Shown here piece after piece: positions 10,502 through 20,102 of a DNA stretch of 64,000 bases. Position numbers and translations under genes: made by a program. The notes under the pieces were generated by a model. The model did no database searches. It worked only from the letters and a program-made list of their open reading frames with translations, and was not told the DNA's origin. The stretch spans positions 19,222-83,221 of the forward strand of contig RSEH01000218.1 in assembly GCA_006503475.1 (NCBI GenBank), in the 5' to 3' direction. The DNA is from Stentor roeselii. Taxonomy: Eukaryota; Ciliophora; Heterotrichea; Heterotrichida; Stentoridae. Within the stretch, counting starts at the first letter, position 1. The number at the start of each line of letters is the position of its first letter.

Positions 10502-11080
10502 ATGAAGTCGTCTTTTGCTAAGAAGTCTACTGGAGGAGCTGTTGTTGAGTTTAAAACTTTGAAGCTCAATGAGGAAACTTATAATATTGGAGATGTTGTG
10601 ATGATAAAAGAGTATGCAGACGATACATGCTATGGAACCTTAGTTCGAATTTGGAAAGCCAAGGACAAAGTAGACCCTTTAGCTCGGGTCCGTTGGTTTT
10701 ACAAATCAAGTGACATATTTGGAGAAGATTACGACTTTATATCAAGATATGAACTATTTGACTCCGACCACGAACAAGACATTTGGGTGGTTTGTTTATA
10801 TGGAAAAGCCTCAGTGTTGTCTTTCGATGACTACCACTCCCTAGACGAGGTGGACGACGATGTATTTTTCACTCGATCAAAATATTTCCACAAAGAAAAA
10901 ATAATCCGTCCAGGTTTCGAAGAATGGCATCGATCCTGCACTTGCAACAGCATCATAAACCCCGACTCACTCTACCTCTCCTGCGACAGATGCTCCGAGT
11001 TATACCATCCCGAGTGCATCGGGTACATCGAGCGTGAAGAAGAGCCTTGGATATGTCAAAATTGCCAGAAGCCAGAATAG
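10502..11080 (+). CDS. BAH-PHD chromatin reader
   Basis: A 192-residue protein with a BAH domain (about residues 25-130, containing VRWFYK and the acidic DxDHEQD stretch) followed directly by one PHD finger (about 143-190) with Cys4-His-Cys3 spacing; the key residues run from CTC through CDRC, YHPEC and CQNC. This short BAH-PHD plan is the one seen in plant EBS/SHL, which read methylated histone H3 tails. It is predicted to be nuclear. The start is the first ATG, 89 bp from the start of the divergent ANP32-like gene. Confidence 0.9.
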   Translation: MKSSFAKKSTGGAVVEFKTLKLNEETYNIGDVVMIKEYADDTCYGTLVRIWKAKDKVDPLARVRWFYKSSDIFGEDYDFISRYELFDSDHEQDIWVVCLYGKASVLSFDDYHSLDEVDDDVFFTRSKYFHKEKIIRPGFEEWHRSCTCNSIINPDSLYLSCDRCSELYHPECIGYIEREEEPWICQNCQKPE

Positions 11081-11091
11081 TTAATTTAAAG

Positions 11092-11580
11092 TCATTCCCT
11101 TAGTTTCCTTAAAATCGTTTCTGCCAGTTCATGAAGCTGAGAACAATACTCTCGGCTTGCCTTGTTCAAGTTAGACCGACTGATGACGCTTTCCAGTCTT
11201 ATCAGAGTTTTCATCGGAAAGACCTTTTCGATAGTGTTGTTTAAAGATTTACTTCTTTTCAGTTCTGAAGCACTTACTGACCTTTCTTTTGATAAGGCTC
11301 TTGGAGAGTAAACTTCACTTTTTAACTCTCGAAGGTACTTCTGTTGAGATAGGTTTTCTTTGTATTTTGAGAGGTAGTTCTTGTAGGGCGATAAGGTGAA
11401 ATCGTCTGAGTCGCCTCCGGAGAACTCTTGGGCTTTTGGATGGACTCGTTTACGGATTTCTTCTCGGTACTCGCGCCAGGCGAGTAATGAAGCTCGGTTG
11501 TTTCTGTCGTAGATCTAGGTGAAGATTACGTCTTCGACTTGACGTTTGAGCAATAAGGAAAGTTGGAGTTCTGAACTCAT
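11092..11580 (-). CDS. hypothetical protein, 157 aa, two exons
   Basis: This gene is easy to miss because the frame from the ATG at 11580 meets TAG after 21 codons. Removing a 15-nt intron (11515-11529) joins 17 codons to a 141-codon exon ending in TGA at 11092-11094. The product is basic and helical, with a Ser-rich middle and motifs such as LAWREYREEIRKR just after the junction. I do not recognise the family. Its stop lies 12 bp from the stop of the convergent BAH-PHD gene. The precise match to other introns in the window supports it. Confidence 0.85.
11515..11529 (-). other. 15-nt intron
   Basis: Minus-strand GTAATCTTCACCTAG, with GTA start, A at position 10 and TAG end. It lies between codons and restores a 158-codon frame. 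Confidence 0.85.
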
Positions 11581-11764
11581 TTATGTGAAAGTTAATAGAA
11601 TAGCATTAAGACTCTGAAATGATTAAAATTTTTATCAAAACTAATTTTTTACTATCTGATGATTTTAATCTAAGTATCTTGTGACTGAAGTAATTCCGAT
11701 CATCAACCAATCAACTTAAATAATCAGCCCAAGTAAAAATTTCTTCTATCACATCTCCAAACAG

Positions 11765-11965
11765 CTAGTTTTCAAACTTGCTAAAACTCGGCAATGGAAA
11801 ATCCGAGCTTTTCGCGGGTAGAACATTTCGAGACAAGAAGAAAAATTTACTTATTTTCCTTTCTTTCAAATCACCTGATGCAGAAGTCGAGTTAGAATTT
11901 TTTTTCTTTTTCTTGAATTTTTCGATTTTCATTAAAACTTTTATAATCAGATCAGGTTCGGCCAT
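11765..11965 (-). CDS. small Lys-rich ORF directly after CFAP77-like gene
   Basis: A 66-codon frame that begins ATGGCC only one base after the TAA of the upstream 201-aa gene on the same strand. The product has a Lys run near residue 20 and a Ser/Phe-rich end. Codon choice (TCG, CGA, AAG) looks like neighbouring genes, not random AT-rich DNA. No intron that would fuse it to the upstream gene is visible, because there is no GT near the junction. It may be a second product of a two-gene transcript, a separate small gene, or chance. Confidence 0.45.
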   Translation of the reverse strand: MAEPDLIIKVLMKIEKFKKKKKNSNSTSASGDLKERKISKFFFLSRNVLPAKSSDFPLPSFSKFEN

Positions 11966-11966
11966 T

Positions 11967-12572
11967 TTAATTATTTTTTATTTGATTTTTGAATTTCGAG
12001 CCAATTATCTGAAATTTTTTCATTTTGAAGACTTTTTTTACTTCAGGAGAAGAGGATTTGTCCTGTTCCTTGTAAAAGTTCCTCTTGACTGGCGAGCGGT
12101 AAGACAAGTTGACTTGATAAGCCCTTTTTTTTTCCTCAACTGCTTCATTTCCATAGTCAAAACAAACGATTTGCCCCATGGGAGTGCTTGGACGGTTCCT
12201 AATTCCGAAGTACTCACCTGAATAGCTCCGAAAGCCCTGACTGGACCTTTTTCGTCGGTCTTGAACCCGAACGTCATTATTTTTGACGAAGTTTGAAACT
12301 TGCTTAGCAGTGATCAGCTTTTGATTGAGACTCATGCGGTTGAGTCTTCTGAAGTCTTTTTCAGTCTGATGAGATTGAGTCGGTTTATGTTCTTGCCAAC
12401 TGGAAATAACTGCCCCAGCGCCTTCTAAGTCTTTTTTCTGTCTACATCCGTAGAAGTAAGAATCATCAGGAAGGTCGCGAATAGACTTTTTCCCTCTTCC
12501 GATTTCATCTTTTAACAATAAAACATTTTTCGAGTTCTGCAGTTTCTGGTAAAAAGGATGAGAAGCATCCAT
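11967..12572 (-). CDS. CFAP77-like cilia and flagella associated protein
   Basis: A 201-residue protein whose central part (about residues 70-145) fits the CFAP77/DUF4483 family: a DFxxLNR segment, then LITAKQ, NDVRV, and the clear hallmark FGIRNRPSTP, followed by an aromatic Y-G element. In Tetrahymena and animals CFAP77 is an inner protein of axonemal doublets near the outer junction. I recognise the pattern from memory of the family rather than from an alignment. The basic C-terminus ends in an Asn/Lys-rich stretch. Confidence 0.72.
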   Translation of the reverse strand: MDASHPFYQKLQNSKNVLLLKDEIGRGKKSIRDLPDDSYFYGCRQKKDLEGAGAVISSWQEHKPTQSHQTEKDFRRLNRMSLNQKLITAKQVSNFVKNNDVRVQDRRKRSSQGFRSYSGEYFGIRNRPSTPMGQIVCFDYGNEAVEEKKRAYQVNLSYRSPVKRNFYKEQDKSSSPEVKKVFKMKKFQIIGSKFKNQIKNN

Positions 12573-12758
12573 TATCTATAAGAATCCCTATTTCCCAAAG
12601 CAAAATCACCGTCATAAACCAAAATAATCCTTCCTCTCTCTAACCCAACTAAAATTTCATCTTTTCCCCTTCAAAATTTCTTATTGAAAAACTTTCATCA
12701 TCCCCTTCTTTCCTTTGAACTACTTTTATCTAAATCCAGCCAATGAATCACTATAAAA

Positions 12759-13679
12759 ATGGGTCCTTACCTGTCAAGTCCAATCCGTGACAAGAAGACG
12801 ACCAAAGGAGAAAACAGTTCAGTTCGATTCGCAAGCTGCGAGATGCAAGGTTGGCGTAACACAATGGAAGACGCGAAGTTGGCGAACCTTTCAGCCGATG
12901 ACCAAACCATGCTCTTCGGGGTCTTCGACGGTCATGGAGGTAAAGAAGTAGCTGAGTTCGTTTCTCGTCATTTAACCCAGGAGTTCATTCACAACTCTTC
13001 ATTTAAAGCAGGAAGGGTCGAAGAAGCCTTGAAAGAAACCTTTTTGAGAATGGACGAGTTGATAAGGACTCCAGAAGGACTGAGAGAAGTCATAAGAATC
13101 GCTCGTGACTTGCCTGATAACCACCCCGTCCAAGCAGACCCGAGTCAACTCATGGCTGGGTGCACGTCAGTCGTCGCCTGTATTCAGAGGTCGAAGCTCT
13201 ACGTCGCCAATGCGGGCGACTCGAGGTGCGTCCTGAGCAGAGATGGAAGAGCTGTTGAATTGTCTCTTGACCATAAACCTGACTTGCCTGTTGAAAGAGA
13301 TCGCATTATTCGCGCTGGGGGCATCGTTGAGGACGGTAGAGTCATGGGAAATCTCAATTTAAGCAGAAGTATTGGAGACTTGGAATATAAAAAAAATAAT
13401 AGCATTCCTCAGAAGGACCAAATGATTTCAGCTTATCCTGATGTCAAGATTGAAAATTTGACTCAAGCTGATAAGTTCATGGTACTTGCTTGTGATGGAG
13501 TCTGGGATATGCTTACTTCTCAGGAATGCATCGATTTTGTTGCGCAGAGAATTGGAAGTAAACCTCTTGAGGTCATTGCTGAAGAAGTTCTTGATAGGTG
13601 TCTCGCTCCGGATATTGCTACTAGTGGAGGACTTGGATGCGATAACACTACAATTGTCATTGTGCAATTTAAACAGTAA
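12759..13679 (+). CDS. PP2C-family Ser/Thr phosphatase
   Basis: A 306-residue PPM phosphatase of normal single-domain length. Metal-binding motifs are present in order: ENSSVRFASCEMQGWRNTMED near the N-terminus, VFDGHGG near residue 55, GCTSVV, ANAGDSR, LSLDHKPD, NLSRSIGD and the final LACDGVWD. The N-terminus MGPYLSSP fits the MGxxxS pattern for N-myristoylation, as in many plant and protist PP2Cs, so membrane attachment is possible. All catalytic aspartates appear intact. Its upstream leader is A/C-rich. Confidence 0.96.
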   Translation: MGPYLSSPIRDKKTTKGENSSVRFASCEMQGWRNTMEDAKLANLSADDQTMLFGVFDGHGGKEVAEFVSRHLTQEFIHNSSFKAGRVEEALKETFLRMDELIRTPEGLREVIRIARDLPDNHPVQADPSQLMAGCTSVVACIQRSKLYVANAGDSRCVLSRDGRAVELSLDHKPDLPVERDRIIRAGGIVEDGRVMGNLNLSRSIGDLEYKKNNSIPQKDQMISAYPDVKIENLTQADKFMVLACDGVWDMLTSQECIDFVAQRIGSKPLEVIAEEVLDRCLAPDIATSGGLGCDNTTIVIVQFKQ

Positions 13680-13858
13680 GTTAGAGGTTTATTATTGATT
13701 GATTTTTGGAGTAGATTAGAGGAAGTTATATACCCCAGATGGTTCCCATCAGTAAATCTCCCAAAAATAATCTTCCCTAACTTAATCCTATTCTAAAAAA
13801 TAATCCTAATCAGAAACTTAAACAATAAGACCCGCTGATAACGCCAAACAATTAAAAA

Positions 13859-16855
13859 ATGGACGAAAGCTGGAACCACCTTCAAAACCTAGAAGCTCAC
13901 ATCAAAGAGCACAACAGCCACATCGAGAAAATAACCCCTTTACGCACTAAACAACATTCCCGTCAAAGTTCACTTCTAGAAGACCTAACAAAGCGTTCAA
14001 CTGAAACCCCATCAACAGCGAAGCTTCTTTCAATGGCAAAAGACTTACGAGAGAAAGACTTACAAATAATGTACTTAAAGAGTGACGTGGCAAGTCTCGA
14101 AATCTACAAAGACCAATGTCTAAACATGCAGAACCAAGTGAAGCTTCTTCGCGAAAAAGCCGTTCTTTGCGAGCGGGAGTCCCAATCAAAGACTTCCAAA
14201 CTAAGCAACCTTGAAACCACAGCAGTTCCAAGACTAGAACAATTAGAGTCCGACTTGAAAGACTTAAAATCCATCAACGAAAACCTTCAAAGCGTCTTAA
14301 GCCAAACCCGCAAAGACTTAGAAGAAAAGACAAGTCAAGTCACAAGTTTGAAACAAGCCACTTCAGGGCAAGACTCAAGTATCAAGTCACTTGAAGAAGA
14401 AAAACGTCAACTCAAAGGGAAACTTGCTGAACTTCAACAGAAACTTGACGAGCTGATCAGACAACATGAGAAAAATAAAGAGTATCTCAAACAAAAGGAA
14501 CAGCTCAGCATGGCCTTGGAAGAAGACAATGAAAGACTTCGGGCTCAGATTGAAAATACGATGGAGTCTCTACAAAAATGCCAATATGAAATCAGCTTAT
14601 TGCCCATGCTTCGACAAGATGTTCATCATCGCGAGCAACTCATTTCAACTGCTTCAAGAGAAATCGAAAGAGAAAAAAGTCTTCGGCAGAAAATGGCTGA
14701 AGATAAAGAAAAACTGGAAATTCAACTTGCTAATCTTTATGAAATCACTGAAGGCACTGACCCTTTTGAATACCTACAGGAATTAAAGGAAATCATTGGA
14801 AAGTCGAAAAAGGAACATTTGAGTATCAATGAAGAACTGGTTAGAATGAAAGAAACTCATTATAAATATGAAAAGGATAATTCAGAACTACTGGAATATA
14901 CTTCTACCTGCATTGAAAACTTCTGTAAATTTTTTCAGTCTTGCCTTTTTGATGGGGAAAATGTTGAAACTCCTGAACTTGATGAAAGTGTAAAACTTGT
15001 AATTGAACCACTTTATCTTCATCTGAAAAAAGCTAAAAATCGGATGGAAGAAATTATTTGTGAACTTCAAGATACCAACGAAATTCTAAAGGAAAAGAAC
15101 TCGCAAATCCGCAAAAGAATGGAAGAAACTGAAGAAATGATCATAAAACAAGAGTTTCTCACTGAACAACTCACTCAAGAAAACAAGAAAATAAAAAAAG
15201 AACTCGAATCTCTTCGAGAAGACCTGGTCGAAACTAACAACAAAGCTGAAACTGCTGAAATTGAACTGAATGAGTCACTCAAAACAAGTGAAGCACTAAA
15301 AAAAAATTACTTTCTTCTCAAAAAAGAACTGGAAGATAAAGTCTCTGCTCTCACTTCAGCAAAGCAAAACAATTTCAAACAAGAAAACCTTATCGAGCAG
15401 ATAGATGATGAAAAAAGATACATCGAGTCAGAAAAAAATACTTTAGAAGACCAGATAAAAATCCTTGAAAACCAGAAAAAAATCCTGGAAGAAGAAAAAA
15501 AAATCATGATGAAAAAATTTTCTGAAATTCAAAAAGAATTCGAAACTTTCATCGGTCAACATGAAAAAAACACAAAAAAAACGAAAGAATTAGATGAGGT
15601 TGTTTCTGAACTTAAAGATGAAAATGATGTCTTGAAAGAAGAAGTTGAGAGAAGTAACGAAGCGAATAAAAGACTTTTCGAGGAAAATGAAAGAATGAGT
15701 CGAGAACTCGAAAACCAAATCGAAAAAATTGAAGAGTGTCAGAATGAAATCATCAACATTCCCAAAATGAAACAGGAAATCAAACAACAAAGCCAACAAA
15801 TCGTCGTCCTTACCTTAGAACTCGAAAAAGAAAAAGAAAATCTTTTAAAATCTCAAAAAAATTCCAAAAATCTCGAAGAAAAACTCACAAAAGTCAAAAC
15901 CGCAGCTGAAAACAACGACCCTTCAGAACTAATCCAAACTTTAAAGTCTGAAAAACTAAAACTCACCCAAGAAAACTCTTCTTTAAAGCAACTTCTGGAA
16001 AAAACTGAAAAAAACTACATAGACCTTGGAAAGACCTTTGAAAAGTTCGAAGAATCTGTTCAAGAAATGTTAAAAACCGAGTCAGAAAAGGTGAAAAAGT
16101 TCTTCTTATCTCAAATTCCTCAATCTTCATATGAAGGGAAGCTAAAGCAAATATATTCTACTTTCTTCTCTCTTATCTCTTATCTTCATCAAGTCTCCAG
16201 TGATAAAATTGCAGACTTAGAAGAAAACATTGAATACCTCTCTGAAAGGGTAGCTTTCCTCGAAACCAACCCAGAACTAATGAAAAAAATCGAACAAACT
16301 GACGATCTCATCGAAAAACAAGAAATTCTTTCACAGAAACTTTCCTCTGAAAATGCACGTCTTCGACAAGACTTCGAATTCGCTCAGAGCCAACTTGAAG
16401 AAAATGCTCGAACTCAAGAAGACTTAGAAGAAAAACTTCAAGTTTTCATGGCAAAAAACCTGAAAATCAAGAAAAAATGCAGCCAACTTCAAAAAGAACT
16501 CACTGAAAAATCATTACTTGTCACATCCTTAAGTCAATCAGGACAAAAACATGAGTCTCTTCTGAAAGACCTCGAAACAGACCGACTAGTCTGCGAAGAA
16601 GAAAAAGAAAGAATGCATGAAAAACTCCAACTTTTAAAAGAAGAAAAAAAAATCCTAATTGAAGAAAAAAAAGAACTCGATAGTAAAATTTTTAAACTTC
16701 AAAATGAATTCGAGAAGATTTTCGAGAAACAAGAAAATAACTTAATGAGCATCACGAATAAAAAAGACTTGGTGACTGCCATGGTCGAGGACAACAACCG
16801 TTTAAAAAAACACGTTCAGAACCTTTTAGAGATCTTAAAGAAGTATCGAGCTTAA
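13859..16855 (+). CDS. long coiled-coil protein
   Basis: A 998-residue protein with almost continuous Glu/Lys/Leu heptads from about residue 55 to the end. Two stretches break the coil: one near residue 345 with cysteines and aromatics, and one near residue 750 with Phe/Tyr. The two halves look internally related, because each contains an EEKxxLxxKLxELQ...FExxxxQxEKN pattern followed by a VEDN or EEDNxRLxxxxxN stretch, and motifs recur around residues 200, 560 and 980. There is no head domain. Likely a structural fibre or centrosome/basal-body component by composition only. Confidence 0.85.
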   Translation: MDESWNHLQNLEAHIKEHNSHIEKITPLRTKQHSRQSSLLEDLTKRSTETPSTAKLLSMAKDLREKDLQIMYLKSDVASLEIYKDQCLNMQNQVKLLREKAVLCERESQSKTSKLSNLETTAVPRLEQLESDLKDLKSINENLQSVLSQTRKDLEEKTSQVTSLKQATSGQDSSIKSLEEEKRQLKGKLAELQQKLDELIRQHEKNKEYLKQKEQLSMALEEDNERLRAQIENTMESLQKCQYEISLLPMLRQDVHHREQLISTASREIEREKSLRQKMAEDKEKLEIQLANLYEITEGTDPFEYLQELKEIIGKSKKEHLSINEELVRMKETHYKYEKDNSELLEYTSTCIENFCKFFQSCLFDGENVETPELDESVKLVIEPLYLHLKKAKNRMEEIICELQDTNEILKEKNSQIRKRMEETEEMIIKQEFLTEQLTQENKKIKKELESLREDLVETNNKAETAEIELNESLKTSEALKKNYFLLKKELEDKVSALTSAKQNNFKQENLIEQIDDEKRYIESEKNTLEDQIKILENQKKILEEEKKIMMKKFSEIQKEFETFIGQHEKNTKKTKELDEVVSELKDENDVLKEEVERSNEANKRLFEENERMSRELENQIEKIEECQNEIINIPKMKQEIKQQSQQIVVLTLELEKEKENLLKSQKNSKNLEEKLTKVKTAAENNDPSELIQTLKSEKLKLTQENSSLKQLLEKTEKNYIDLGKTFEKFEESVQEMLKTESEKVKKFFLSQIPQSSYEGKLKQIYSTFFSLISYLHQVSSDKIADLEENIEYLSERVAFLETNPELMKKIEQTDDLIEKQEILSQKLSSENARLRQDFEFAQSQLEENARTQEDLEEKLQVFMAKNLKIKKKCSQLQKELTEKSLLVTSLSQSGQKHESLLKDLETDRLVCEEEKERMHEKLQLLKEEKKILIEEKKELDSKIFKLQNEFEKIFEKQENNLMSITNKKDLVTAMVEDNNRLKKHVQNLLEILKKYRA

Positions 16856-16863
16856 TAATAATT

Positions 16864-18039
16864 CTAAAGATTTACTTTGTCAAGTGCTTGGGACAGGTCC
16901 TGGATAATGTCCTCAATATGCTCGACTCCAATTGAAAGTCGTATCAAAGAATCAGAAATTCCCAGCTCAGCCCTAACCTCTGCAGGGACTGAGGCATGGG
17001 TCATGATTCCAGGGTGTTCCATAAGACATTCAACAGCTCCTAAACTTTCAGCACATATGAAAATTTCCGTAGAAGATAAAAAAGTCCTTGCCGCTTCAAG
17101 TCCCCCTTTAATGTAAAAAGTGATCATTCCTGAAAACAACTTCATTTGTTTTTTCGCGATTTCATGGTGAGGATGAGATAAAAGCCCTGGGTAAATCACT
17201 TTTTCCACCTTTGGATGACTTTCTAAGAACTGTGCAACTTGAAGTGCATTATTAGAATGAGCCTGCATGCGAAGATGAAGAGTTTTCATACCTTTCAATG
17301 CATTGTAACAGTCAAAAGGTCCAGGAACGCCGCCCATGGCGTTTTGCAAGAACTTAAGTTGTTCGAATAACTGAGGGTCATTCATGGCAATGACTCCCAT
17401 GACGACGTCAGTGTGGCCTCCGATGTACTTGGTGACTGAATGGACAACCACATCAGCCCCAAGCGCAAGAGGCGACTGACAATAAGGACTGGCGAATGTA
17501 TTGTCAACAAAAACCAATGCTCCTTTTTCATGAGCAATTTTACTGATTTCTGCGATGTCAGAAATTTTTAAAGTCGGGTTTGTCGGAGTTTCAATCCAGA
17601 TCATTTTCGTGTTTTCTTTGAAATTACGACGAACCTCTTCTAAGTCTGAAGTGTTTACAAAGGAAAAGTCGACTCCTTGTCTAGGCCTCGTCACACGGTT
17701 CATCAGTCGACGGGTCCCGCCGTAGACGTCGTCTGATGTCAAGATGTGGTCTCCTGAACTGTACATCGCGAAGATTGTGTTTGTTGCTGCAAGACCACTT
17801 GCAAATGCCAGGCCGAATTTCCCACCTTCAGATAATGCCAGGCACCTTTCAAATGCTTCTCGGGTCGGGTTGCCTGAACGGCTGTAATCGTATTTGGAGT
17901 AAAGAACACCTGGACTTCTTTGGGCGAAGGTTGTTGATAAAGATATCGGAGTCACCACTGCTCCTGTTGTAGGGTCTGGGTCTTGACCTGAATGGATAAA
18001 TCGGGTCTCTTGGTGGTACTTTGAATACTTATCAACCAT
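16864..18039 (-). CDS. CTH: cystathionine gamma-lyase (Cys/Met PLP enzyme)
   Basis: A 391-residue fold-type I PLP enzyme. It has YSRSGNPTR near residue 52, FASGLAA, DDVYGGT, ETPTNPT and the PLP-binding lysine in SVTKYIGGH (about K204), then MTHASVP and RLSIGVE at the C-terminus. These mark the cystathionine gamma-lyase/gamma-synthase group. The FYIKG and FLxNxMGxVPxPxDCY segments favour the eukaryotic gamma-lyase that makes cysteine from cystathionine. A cystathionine gamma-synthase or methionine gamma-lyase role cannot be excluded by eye. S-adenosylhomocysteine hydrolase, from the same sulfur pathway, lies 8 kb away. Confidence 0.93.
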   Translation of the reverse strand: MVDKYSKYHQETRFIHSGQDPDPTTGAVVTPISLSTTFAQRSPGVLYSKYDYSRSGNPTREAFERCLALSEGGKFGLAFASGLAATNTIFAMYSSGDHILTSDDVYGGTRRLMNRVTRPRQGVDFSFVNTSDLEEVRRNFKENTKMIWIETPTNPTLKISDIAEISKIAHEKGALVFVDNTFASPYCQSPLALGADVVVHSVTKYIGGHTDVVMGVIAMNDPQLFEQLKFLQNAMGGVPGPFDCYNALKGMKTLHLRMQAHSNNALQVAQFLESHPKVEKVIYPGLLSHPHHEIAKKQMKLFSGMITFYIKGGLEAARTFLSSTEIFICAESLGAVECLMEHPGIMTHASVPAEVRAELGISDSLIRLSIGVEHIEDIIQDLSQALDKVNL

Positions 18040-18188
18040 TGTTTATTGAGAATGGTGTGGACCTTTTAGAATGATTTTTTTGGGGCTGGGGTTTTTCTTG
18101 GTTTTTTTTTTTTGAAGAGATTTTTTTGGTTTTATTGGTTTAGGCTTGATTTTTACGGAAGATTTTTTGAAAGATTTTTTTATTTGGG

Positions 18189-18710
18189 TTAGTTTTTTGA
18201 TGTTTTGGGTTGATGGGATTGGAGTTGTAAAAGATTTTGGAATTTTAAAGAGATTTCTATCAAGGATTCTGTCCATTTTGATAGAGCGTGGCAGTATCGA
18301 GAGAAAGGTTGCAGGGATTCTGTTAGGCCTGGGTGGGAATCATATATTGACTTGATTTGGTGGATTTTTGGGATTGGGAGAAAATCGTTGGGAATGTGGA
18401 GGTTTTTTATTTTTGTTAGAAATTCTTGAGGGTTTCGAAGTCTTTTTCTTATTGATGCTGGAGTCGCTTGATCTTCATCAGATATTGCTATAAAAAAAGC
18501 TGAAAATAAGGGAATCAATAATTCTGAAGGTGGTAATGAAATCTTGACTTCTGAGGTTTCTTTTAAGGTTAGGTTTTGAAGTAGTTGTGATGATTGTTGA
18601 AATAATTCAAATATTTCGTTTATCAGTTTCTCTTCTTGATTTTCTGGAGGTGATTCGGATACTGAAAATGTTTCCATATAATAATCAGGCTTTTTAACTT
18701 TATCAATCAT
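18189..18710 (-). CDS. stand-alone dynein-stalk microtubule-binding-domain-like protein (divergent copy)
   Basis: A 173-residue protein and the most divergent of four tandem relatives. After a short helical N-terminus (about residues 25-50) it has the conserved block starting near residue 52 (SEV, then LPP at 59-61), an FL at 97-98, an IYDSHP segment near 122 identical to the 20103 copy, and W146 followed by ESL. This order matches the dynein heavy-chain stalk tip. It lacks the first Trp (TPASIRKRL in place of TWxxIRxxL). The coding part ends at 18189; the K/P-rich frame overlapping its end belongs to the leader of the next gene. Function is inferred from fold similarity only. Confidence 0.75.
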   Translation of the reverse strand: MIDKVKKPDYYMETFSVSESPPENQEEKLINEIFELFQQSSQLLQNLTLKETSEVKISLPPSELLIPLFSAFFIAISDEDQATPASIRKRLRNPQEFLTKIKNLHIPNDFLPIPKIHQIKSIYDSHPGLTESLQPFSRYCHALSKWTESLIEISLKFQNLLQLQSHQPKTSKN

Positions 18711-18992
18711 TGGATACTTATTGAAGAAACTGATAAATATACGATATATATTTTTTTCAAAGAATACAAATCACAAATATAAAGCACACCAAGTCTCAAC
18801 ATAATCTAAATATCAGTATTGCTTAAGTAATTTCAATTTCTCAGTTGAAAAAAATATCAATTTACTTGAATTCCTATTACTCCTCTTTCCAGCTTCAGTG
18901 AATCCTAATTATTTATTATATAAACTTAGAATATTGTTAAACAGAAAATGCATTATTATTTTTACTTATCTTAACTCTAAATCATTATGCAA

Positions 18993-19475
18993 TTATGATT
19001 GACTTCTCAATCGATTCCTCACATCTGATAACATCTGTTGTTTCAATGAAATCCTGAGTACTGACTCGAGCCAAACAGATAAAAAATAAACACATTTCGA
19101 AATTTGCCTGACATTTTCATTCAAATTGGGATTTGAATCATACAAATGTCTTATTCGAGTGACCTGAGCTGCTGTAAGTGGATGAGCCATCAAATCTAGA
19201 TTAAAAAGAGTTGAGAGAAATTGATTTTGTTTCAGCTTTGGTTTAATCTTTTCCCAAGTATTGATATTTCCTTGAAAATCTAATACTTGAAAGACTCCTA
19301 CTAATACGAGAACTAATGTTTGTGGAGGTTTAGCATATACTCTTATTTCATTTATATCTCTTGCATTTATACTACCTAGTGCTTGAATTCCATTTGCCCT
19401 CAGGGTTTGAATCTCATTAAGTAAATTTTGTTCTTCACTTCTGAGAGTATCTGATGTATTTTCATCACTTTCCAT
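18993..19475 (-). CDS. stand-alone dynein-stalk microtubule-binding-domain-like protein
   Basis: A 160-residue protein. Residues 13-36 form a short coiled coil like the end of dynein CC1. Residues about 37-140 match the dynein microtubule-binding domain in order: RDINEIR then AKPP (48-51), W74, FLSTL (86-90), LYDSNP (110-115), SKxxxxLSxW (to W134), then a short CC2-like helix (ISLKQQ...). In real dyneins this domain sits on a ~15-nm stalk of a >4000-residue motor; here there is no AAA ring, stalk or tail. The gene is complete, with no intron. Microtubule binding is a prediction. Confidence 0.82.
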   Translation of the reverse strand: MESDENTSDTLRSEEQNLLNEIQTLRANGIQALGSINARDINEIRVYAKPPQTLVLVLVGVFQVLDFQGNINTWEKIKPKLKQNQFLSTLFNLDLMAHPLTAAQVTRIRHLYDSNPNLNENVRQISKCVYFLSVWLESVLRISLKQQMLSDVRNRLRSQS

Positions 19476-20102
19476 ATTTATTTTGACTGAAATAGTAAAT
19501 CGAAAATTTTATAAAATTTACTTTCATTAGACTACAAAAATTGTGAGTAGTACAGTTTATTGCTGATTTCAAGGAAATTAAGTTTATAGTTAATCCATAA
19601 GTAATCGATAATTTAAACTTTTTCGATTTTTACACATTTGCTCTGTGCTTACTAAATTCTAAGTAATATTTGATTTCAAATTTCAAATTTTTTTATCCAG
19701 TATTATATAATATCATGTAATTCTAAGTACTAATTCTCATTAAACAGTTCTTGTATGTAAATCATTTTATTATTAGATATCTAATCATTAAAGAAAATGA
19801 TAGATTTGCAAGATTTTATTAAATTTATTTATTCAAATTCAGAAAACTATCTCTAAAATTGGATATATTTATCTAACGTGATACTGAAATACAAAGAATA
19901 TCACTCAAAGATTCAGAATATAATATAATGTGTTAATATATTTAGTTTTAGACTGTTAAGAGGTAGAATTGAATTAATTATGAGTGGTTGAATTTTACCT
20001 ATAGTTTTCATTCACTAATCAATAATCTGCTTTAAATTTACAGTAGCAAATCCGATATTAATAACCTAAAAAAACACTAAAGCTATAAAAGTAAAACAAA
20101 AT
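19476..20102. other. AT-rich intergenic between tandem stalk-head genes
   Basis: About 627 bp, very AT-rich, without a credible gene on either strand. Spacing is much larger than elsewhere in this compact window. Confidence 0.6.

Noticed and set aside
4194-16855. Similarity of the two long coiled-coil proteins to myosin tails or SMC proteins
   Set aside because: Heptad composition alone gives such likeness; no head, hinge or Walker motif is present.
18043-18276. K/P-rich minus-strand frame overlapping the end of the 18189 gene, which could have been a basic microtubule-binding tail
   Set aside because: It is in another frame with no intron to join it, and its composition is explained by the A/C-rich leader of the cystathionine lyase gene.
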